A DNA stretch of 64,000 nucleotides, taken from the NCBI RefSeq assembly GCF_007829875.1, contig NZ_VIWV01000001.1, positions 496,001 to 560,000 of the forward strand, in the 5' to 3' direction. The notes beneath the pieces were generated by a model. It did not search any database. It was not told where the DNA came from and saw only the letters and a program-made list of their open reading frames with translations. Numbering within the stretch: position 1 is the first letter of the stretch; every line of letters begins with the position of its first letter. A program made the translations under genes and the position numbers. Shown piece after piece: positions 59,928-64,000 of this stretch. The stretch comes from Streptomyces capillispiralis (GTDB lineage Bacteria; Actinomycetota; Actinomycetes; Streptomycetales; Streptomycetaceae).

Positions 59928-62900
59928 TCAGACGCGGGGCAGTTCGACCGTCGCGCGGCGCCGGAACCGGAGGGTCACCGGGCCGAGCAGGCCGGACGGC
60001 AGGGGCTTCCTGCGTTCGTTGGACAGCGTGTTGGAGACGCGCACGCTCAGCGTGTTGCGCCCGGGGCGCAGCCGCTCGGTGACGTCGGCGACGAACGGCG
60101 CCCACAGCAGCGGCGGCAGCGCGGTGCCGTTGACGGTGACCTCGGCGACGTCGCGCACGTCCCCGAGGTCCAGCAGGACCCGGCGGCCGCGCAACCGGTC
60201 GGCGTCGACGTCGAGGTCGGTGGTGTAGGTGCCGCTGCCGGAGAACAGCGAGTCGTGCGCCGTCCAGCTGCCCAGGGGCGCGGTGACGGGGGTGGCGCCC
60301 TCGCGGGCGAAGGTGAACGTCCAGTCGCCGGTCACCGGGACCGGTTCGAGCGGGTCGTCGACGCGTACGGTACCGCGGTGCAGGTGGCGGCCGTCGGTGC
60401 CGGTGAGGGTGTGCGTGCCGGGCGCGGCGGCCTCCACGGTGGCCCTGAGCACCGTGCCGTGGCGTTCCACGGCCAGGACCGGCAGGGGCGAGTCCGTGAG
60501 GTGGGGTTCGTGCCGGACGCCGGGGCGCACCACGACGACGAGGCTCTGGTAGGGATCGAGGTCCAGCGGGAGCCGTACCCCGTCCTTGGTGCCGCGGTGC
60601 AGCGGGGCCGGGCCGCCGGTGCCGGTCTCCGGGTCCCAGATCTCGGGGACGCCGGCCGCGGGCAGGTCGGCGACGGTCGTGATCCGCTCGCCGCTCTCGT
60701 TGTTGAGCAGGAAGACGGTGTCCGCGCCCTGCCGCACGCGCAGCACCCGGAGGGCGCCCCGGGGCGGGTCGAGGACGGCGGCGGCCGCTCCGGCGTCGAT
60801 CGCGGCGGCGCCCAGCGCGCCGGTGTCCGCGACCCGTACGGCGTGTCCGCGCCCGAGGGTGCGGCTGCCGGGTACGCGGTCGCCGAAGAGGCCGGCCAGA
60901 CCGTGCGCGAGGCTGCGGTCGCTGCCGTCGGCCTCGTCGGTGTCCAGGGCGCCCACCGCGATCACGGTGCCGCCCGCGCGGACGAACTCGCGCAGCACCC
61001 GCAGGCCGGCCACGTCCAGGGTCGGTGTGGCGGGAACGACGACGAGGTCGTAGGCGGCGGCGCCGACCACGAGCCGGCCTCCGCGGACGTCGGCGTGGGC
61101 GCGCAGCGCCGGGTCGCCGGTGAGGGCGCCCTCGTGCAGCAGGTCGAAGTCGACCTGGGAGCGTTCCAGGGCGTAGGCGGCGTCGGAGAGCGGGCCGTCG
61201 ACGGCTCCCTGCCGGTCGGTGCCCGTCGCCTGCTCGGCGGCGCGCTGCGGCTGGAGCAGCGCGGTGCGGGCGGCGGAGGTGCCGCGGCCGGCCTCCATGA
61301 GCCGTCCGATCCACTCGGCGAGCGGGCGCATCGCCCACCACCAGGGGGCGCGCGGGCCGAACGGCGGCGGGAAGTAGACGCGGGTCTCGTCGGTCCACAG
61401 CGCGTGCAGCACCGTCAGGTTGACGCCGCGGGCTGCCTGCGCGCCCACGGTGGCGTGCACGAAGGCGGGGGTGACCTGCCAGCCCATGTTGCCGAACATC
61501 TCCAGCAGGGCCCGTTCGCGTCCCATCTGGTGGGCGACGGAGACCGGGTTGCGGGGGATCATCGTGGGCTCGCCGGCCTTGTACTCGGCGGTGATGATGT
61601 CGCCGCCGGGCACCTGCGCCCACTGGTTGACCTTGTGCAGGTCGCCGGTGGTGACGATGCGCTTGGCGGGGGACGTCTCGTCGTAGAGGGGGTTGGTGAT
61701 GAGGGAGACGCCCCACTCGTCGTAGAGGCGTGCCTGCTTCTCGAAGGCCCGGGCGAAGCGGTTGGAGACGGCCTGCCAGTAGCGGCCGCGGACGGTGCGG
61801 CCCGCCCGGCCGAGGTCGTCGAACGCGGCGGCGTAGGCGGTTCCGGGGGTGACGCCGACCGAGCGCAGGGCCCGGTCGAGGGAGGGCGACCACGGCAGGC
61901 GCTTGAAGTGGGCCTCGGCGGAGGCGAAGAAGGGCTCGTCGTCCCAGAAGCCGGGGACGACCGTGCCGAAGTACCGTCCGAAGCGGCGGTGGTACTCGGC
62001 GGGGACGATGTCCAGGAACAGCTCGACCGGTTCGTCGTCGAGCAGGTCGATGTAACTGCGGCTGTAGCCCTGGGAGTCGTCGACGAGGGCGACCCCGCCG
62101 AAGAGGTCCACCTGCCACTCCCCCGCCGGTACCTGCCAGGTGTGGTCGCCCGTCAGCCGGCCCGTGAGGTCGGCCACGTCGGCCGGGCCGGCCGCGCCCA
62201 CGGGGCGTGCCGCCGCGGCGGCGAGGGTGAAGTGCTCGGTGGACAGGTCCTTCTCGGGGAAGACGCGGGCGGCGGAGGGCTCGTCGAAGGCCGAGTCGTA
62301 CAGGACGGTGCCGTCGGCGCCTTCGACGGTGAGGTTCTCCCAGAGGGCGCGCTGGTCGTCGACGGCGCGCACACCGGCGCCGCCCGTGGCATGGGCGGAG
62401 TCCTGGACGGTGCCCTTGTCCCGGCCGTCGAGCGTGACGTGCACGCTGTCGGCGCGGACGGTGACCCGCAGGGTGTGGTACTTGGTCCGGTTGAAGCCGT
62501 CGGTGCGGGTGCTGCGCAGCAGTTCGGCCGGTTCGGCGCCGGGGGTGAGGCGGTGGACGGTGACCACGCCGGTCTGGTCGAAGGTGACGGCGTACCCGGC
62601 GCGCGCGTCGGCCGAGCCGCGGACGACGAGGCCGGCCGCGCCGTGTTCGGCCTTGGCGCTGCCGGTGACGGTGTAGTCGCCCCAGCCGGCGCTGTCGCGC
62701 AGGACGGTGGCGCCGTCGAGGACCGCGGCGTCGGCCACCAGGCGTCCCGCCTCCACGCCGACCCCGGTGCTGCGCCGCAGGTCCACGGCGGCGGGGCCGC
62801 GCACCACGGTGGTGGAGCGGGCCAGTGCCTTCAGGCGCAGCTCGGGGCGGGGGGCGTAGGTGCGGCCGCCGACCTGTCCGCCCTTGACGATGTACTCCCC

Positions 62901-63347
62901 GGCGCGACCGCTGGGGAAGTGGTCGTCGTTGAAGAGCCAGACGCGCATGCCGGTGCGTTCGGCGGTGCGCAGGACGTGGCCGACGATGTCGAACCACTCC
63001 TCGGTGAAGAACACCGGGGTCATCTCGGCGTTGTCGAAGGAGAAGAGGATCACCTCGTACATGCCCTTGTCCCGGAGGTCCGCCATCTGGCGGTCGACCA
63101 GGTCGGGGGTGACGGGGCCGTTCCAGTACCAGTAGACGGTGGGGCGGCTGTCGCGGCGCGGGTCGGCGAAGTGCCGGGGCGAGAAGGCCCCCCGGTCGGG
63201 TCCCGCGGAGGTGGGGGACGTCCCGGCGGCGTGGGCGGCCTCGGGCAGGCCCACGGCGACCAGGGCGCCGGTTGCTCCGGCGGCGGCCACGAACCGGCGT
63301 CTGGACAGGGGGCTTTCGGTGGGTCGGGGTGTCGCCTCTTCGGGCAT
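59928..63347 (-). CDS. Tat-exported GH106-like glycoside hydrolase
   Basis: 1139-residue enzyme. A twin-arginine signal (LSRRRFVAAAGATGALVAVG) directs it to Tat export. The catalytic region begins RPTVYWYWNGPVTPDLVDRQM and has FNDDHFPSGRAGEYI and FFDDEPFF-like segments of the GH106/GH2-related family. A C-terminal beta-sandwich binding domain ends the protein (GRNTLSVRVSNTLSNERRK). GH106 members cleave alpha-L-rhamnose. ATG with caggag 8 nt upstream. The GH78 gene follows 91 nt later. Confidence 0.8.
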   Translation of the reverse strand: MPEEATPRPTESPLSRRRFVAAAGATGALVAVGLPEAAHAAGTSPTSAGPDRGAFSPRHFADPRRDSRPTVYWYWNGPVTPDLVDRQMADLRDKGMYEVILFSFDNAEMTPVFFTEEWFDIVGHVLRTAERTGMRVWLFNDDHFPSGRAGEYIVKGGQVGGRTYAPRPELRLKALARSTTVVRGPAAVDLRRSTGVGVEAGRLVADAAVLDGATVLRDSAGWGDYTVTGSAKAEHGAAGLVVRGSADARAGYAVTFDQTGVVTVHRLTPGAEPAELLRSTRTDGFNRTKYHTLRVTVRADSVHVTLDGRDKGTVQDSAHATGGAGVRAVDDQRALWENLTVEGADGTVLYDSAFDEPSAARVFPEKDLSTEHFTLAAAAARPVGAAGPADVADLTGRLTGDHTWQVPAGEWQVDLFGGVALVDDSQGYSRSYIDLLDDEPVELFLDIVPAEYHRRFGRYFGTVVPGFWDDEPFFASAEAHFKRLPWSPSLDRALRSVGVTPGTAYAAAFDDLGRAGRTVRGRYWQAVSNRFARAFEKQARLYDEWGVSLITNPLYDETSPAKRIVTTGDLHKVNQWAQVPGGDIITAEYKAGEPTMIPRNPVSVAHQMGRERALLEMFGNMGWQVTPAFVHATVGAQAARGVNLTVLHALWTDETRVYFPPPFGPRAPWWWAMRPLAEWIGRLMEAGRGTSAARTALLQPQRAAEQATGTDRQGAVDGPLSDAAYALERSQVDFDLLHEGALTGDPALRAHADVRGGRLVVGAAAYDLVVVPATPTLDVAGLRVLREFVRAGGTVIAVGALDTDEADGSDRSLAHGLAGLFGDRVPGSRTLGRGHAVRVADTGALGAAAIDAGAAAAVLDPPRGALRVLRVRQGADTVFLLNNESGERITTVADLPAAGVPEIWDPETGTGGPAPLHRGTKDGVRLPLDLDPYQSLVVVVRPGVRHEPHLTDSPLPVLAVERHGTVLRATVEAAAPGTHTLTGTDGRHLHRGTVRVDDPLEPVPVTGDWTFTFAREGATPVTAPLGSWTAHDSLFSGSGTYTTDLDVDADRLRGRRVLLDLGDVRDVAEVTVNGTALPPLLWAPFVADVTERLRPGRNTLSVRVSNTLSNERRKPLPSGLLGPVTLRFRRRATVELPRV

Positions 63348-63392
63348 GGCGCAGCTCCTGGAGTGGGTGGTGGTGGGGCGGGCGGGCGTCGT

Positions 63393-64000
63393 TCAGCCCT
63401 GGGCGAGCTGCCGTACCTCGTCGGCGGTGAGGGCCCGGTTGCGCAGCCGGAAGTCGCGGAACGCCCCGCGCAGGCAGGGGTGGGTGCTGTTCTGCGAGCG
63501 GCCGAGGAAGTTGCGGCTGGTGCGGCCGAGCAGCAGGGGGCTCGCCACCATGGCCGTGTTGCGGCCCGCCTCGGTCCCGTCGAGGTAGAGGACGCCGGTG
63601 CCGCCGCCGAGGGTGAGGGCGACGTGGACCCACCGGCCGGTGGGCAGCGGGCCGGTGGCGTCGATGACGTCCTCGCGCTCCATGCCGGAGATCTTCAGCG
63701 CCGCGCGGGCGCGGCCGGCACCCGTGGTGGCGGCGAGGAAGAGGTAGGTGTCCTTGTGGTAGCCGAGGTCGAAGACGCGCGCGGACGGGACGAGGGCGTC
63801 CACCCGGACGCGTACGGACACGGTCAGCTCGTCGAGTCCGCTGGGCAGTCCGGCGGGGAGCGCGATGTGGCCGTCGCGTCCGTCGAGGGTCACGGCGGTC
63901 ACGCCGCCGTCGGTGCTCCAGGCGGCGCCGCCCGCGAGGGAGGCGGCGGCGAAGGTTCCGGTGCGGTCGGCGGCCGAGGTGCCGCTGCCCTCGTCGAGGG
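63393..64000 (-). CDS. LamG-domain protein, 5' end beyond the window
   Basis: At least 202 residues of a protein whose start lies beyond 64000; the frame stays open to the edge, so the GTG at 63902 is probably internal. The visible part is a LamG/concanavalin-like domain: VTLDGRDGHIALPAGL, LGYHKDTYLFLAATT, GRWVHVALTLGGGTGVLYLDG and FRDFRLRNRALTADEVRQLA. It is likely the C-terminal carbohydrate-binding module of another secreted hydrolase in the rhamnoside operon. Confidence 0.85.
   Translation of the reverse strand, partial: LDEGSGTSAADRTGTFAAASLAGGAAWSTDGGVTAVTLDGRDGHIALPAGLPSGLDELTVSVRVRVDALVPSARVFDLGYHKDTYLFLAATTGAGRARAALKISGMEREDVIDATGPLPTGRWVHVALTLGGGTGVLYLDGTEAGRNTAMVASPLLLGRTSRNFLGRSQNSTHPCLRGAFRDFRLRNRALTADEVRQLAQG

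Noticed and set aside
55958..60082. Very long open frame on the plus strand (about 1370 codons)
   Set aside because: It runs antisense to the SDR and GH78 genes, is low-complexity Gly/Val/Arg/Ala-rich with no motif, and is an artefact of high GC at third positions.
59764..63633. Long minus-strand frame overlapping the GH106-like gene out of phase
   Set aside because: Arg/Pro/His-rich shadow of the real gene on the same strand, without domains.
1..64000. tRNA, rRNA, CRISPR arrays, complete insertion sequences or prophage genes
   Set aside because: None was recognised on reading both strands. Repeats found are short operators, hairpins or the octamer array only.

Overview
The window looks like a piece of a Streptomyces chromosome. 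It has very high GC with strong third-position GC bias. It carries GTG and TTG starts, many 1-4 nt stop/start overlaps, a conservon (cvnABCD plus a CYP157-type P450), a Streptomyces subtilisin-inhibitor gene, a perfect CebR cellulose-utilisation box, a class I terpene synthase and several secreted or lipoprotein glycoside hydrolases. No rRNA, tRNA, CRISPR array or complete insertion sequence was recognised. The exact species cannot be told from the sequence.

Layout. 1-6.3 kb: a double-glycine-leader peptide gene with a dedicated NHLM-type export system (HlyD-like adaptor, C39 peptidase/ABC exporter, second ABC protein). 6.3-15 kb: housekeeping and stress genes: an SRPBCC/ArsR pair, a Ppx/GppA-like protein, a methyltransferase, a flavodoxin-family oxidoreductase broken by a short palindromic element, an iron redox enzyme/HemK2-like/CDGSH trio, an SSI-family protease inhibitor, an unknown regulator-like gene and an APC permease. 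15.3-25.7 kb: a secreted protein, then an eight-gene exopolysaccharide operon: Agd3-like (CE18) deacetylase, PelF-type glycosyltransferase, polytopic membrane protein, LegB-like dehydratase, sugar nucleotidyltransferase, NAD-dependent epimerase, Spherulin-4 (GH135-like) protein and GH114 lipoprotein. This is the most striking part of the window. It parallels, function by function, the fungal galactosaminogalactan cluster (uge3, sph3, gt4c, agd3, ega3) and shares PelF with bacterial Pel systems.

26-37 kb: an SRPBCC protein, an FdhF/YdeP-like molybdoenzyme, an HU-like protein apparently without DNA-binding arms, a lactate-oxidase-family flavoenzyme, a membrane protein joining a sigma-like segment, a zinc-finger segment and a ricin-type lectin, a Fic/Doc-like toxin-antitoxin pair, a MerR regulator, and a divergent SDR/TetR pair with repeated operators. 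37-47.3 kb: a CebR-box GH9 cellulase, a SpoIIE/PAS/GAF/ATPase phosphatase, a DUF4232 lipoprotein, a flavoprotein, a LysE exporter, a CDF metal exporter, a glutathionyl-hydroquinone-reductase-like protein, a DUF4235 protein and a frameshifted VOC gene.

47.6-53.8 kb: a sesquiterpene-synthase-like gene converges on the conservon operon cvnA-cvnB-cvnC-cvnD-CYP157. A STAS protein diverges from cvnA. 53.9-56.4 kb: DUF4230, VanZ-like, a small hypothetical and an SDR. 56.6-64 kb: a minus-strand rhamnoside-degradation operon: a LamG protein cut by the window edge, a Tat-exported GH106-like enzyme and a GH78 alpha-L-rhamnosidase.

Functional assignments rest on reading translated proteins for known motifs. 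No database search was possible.
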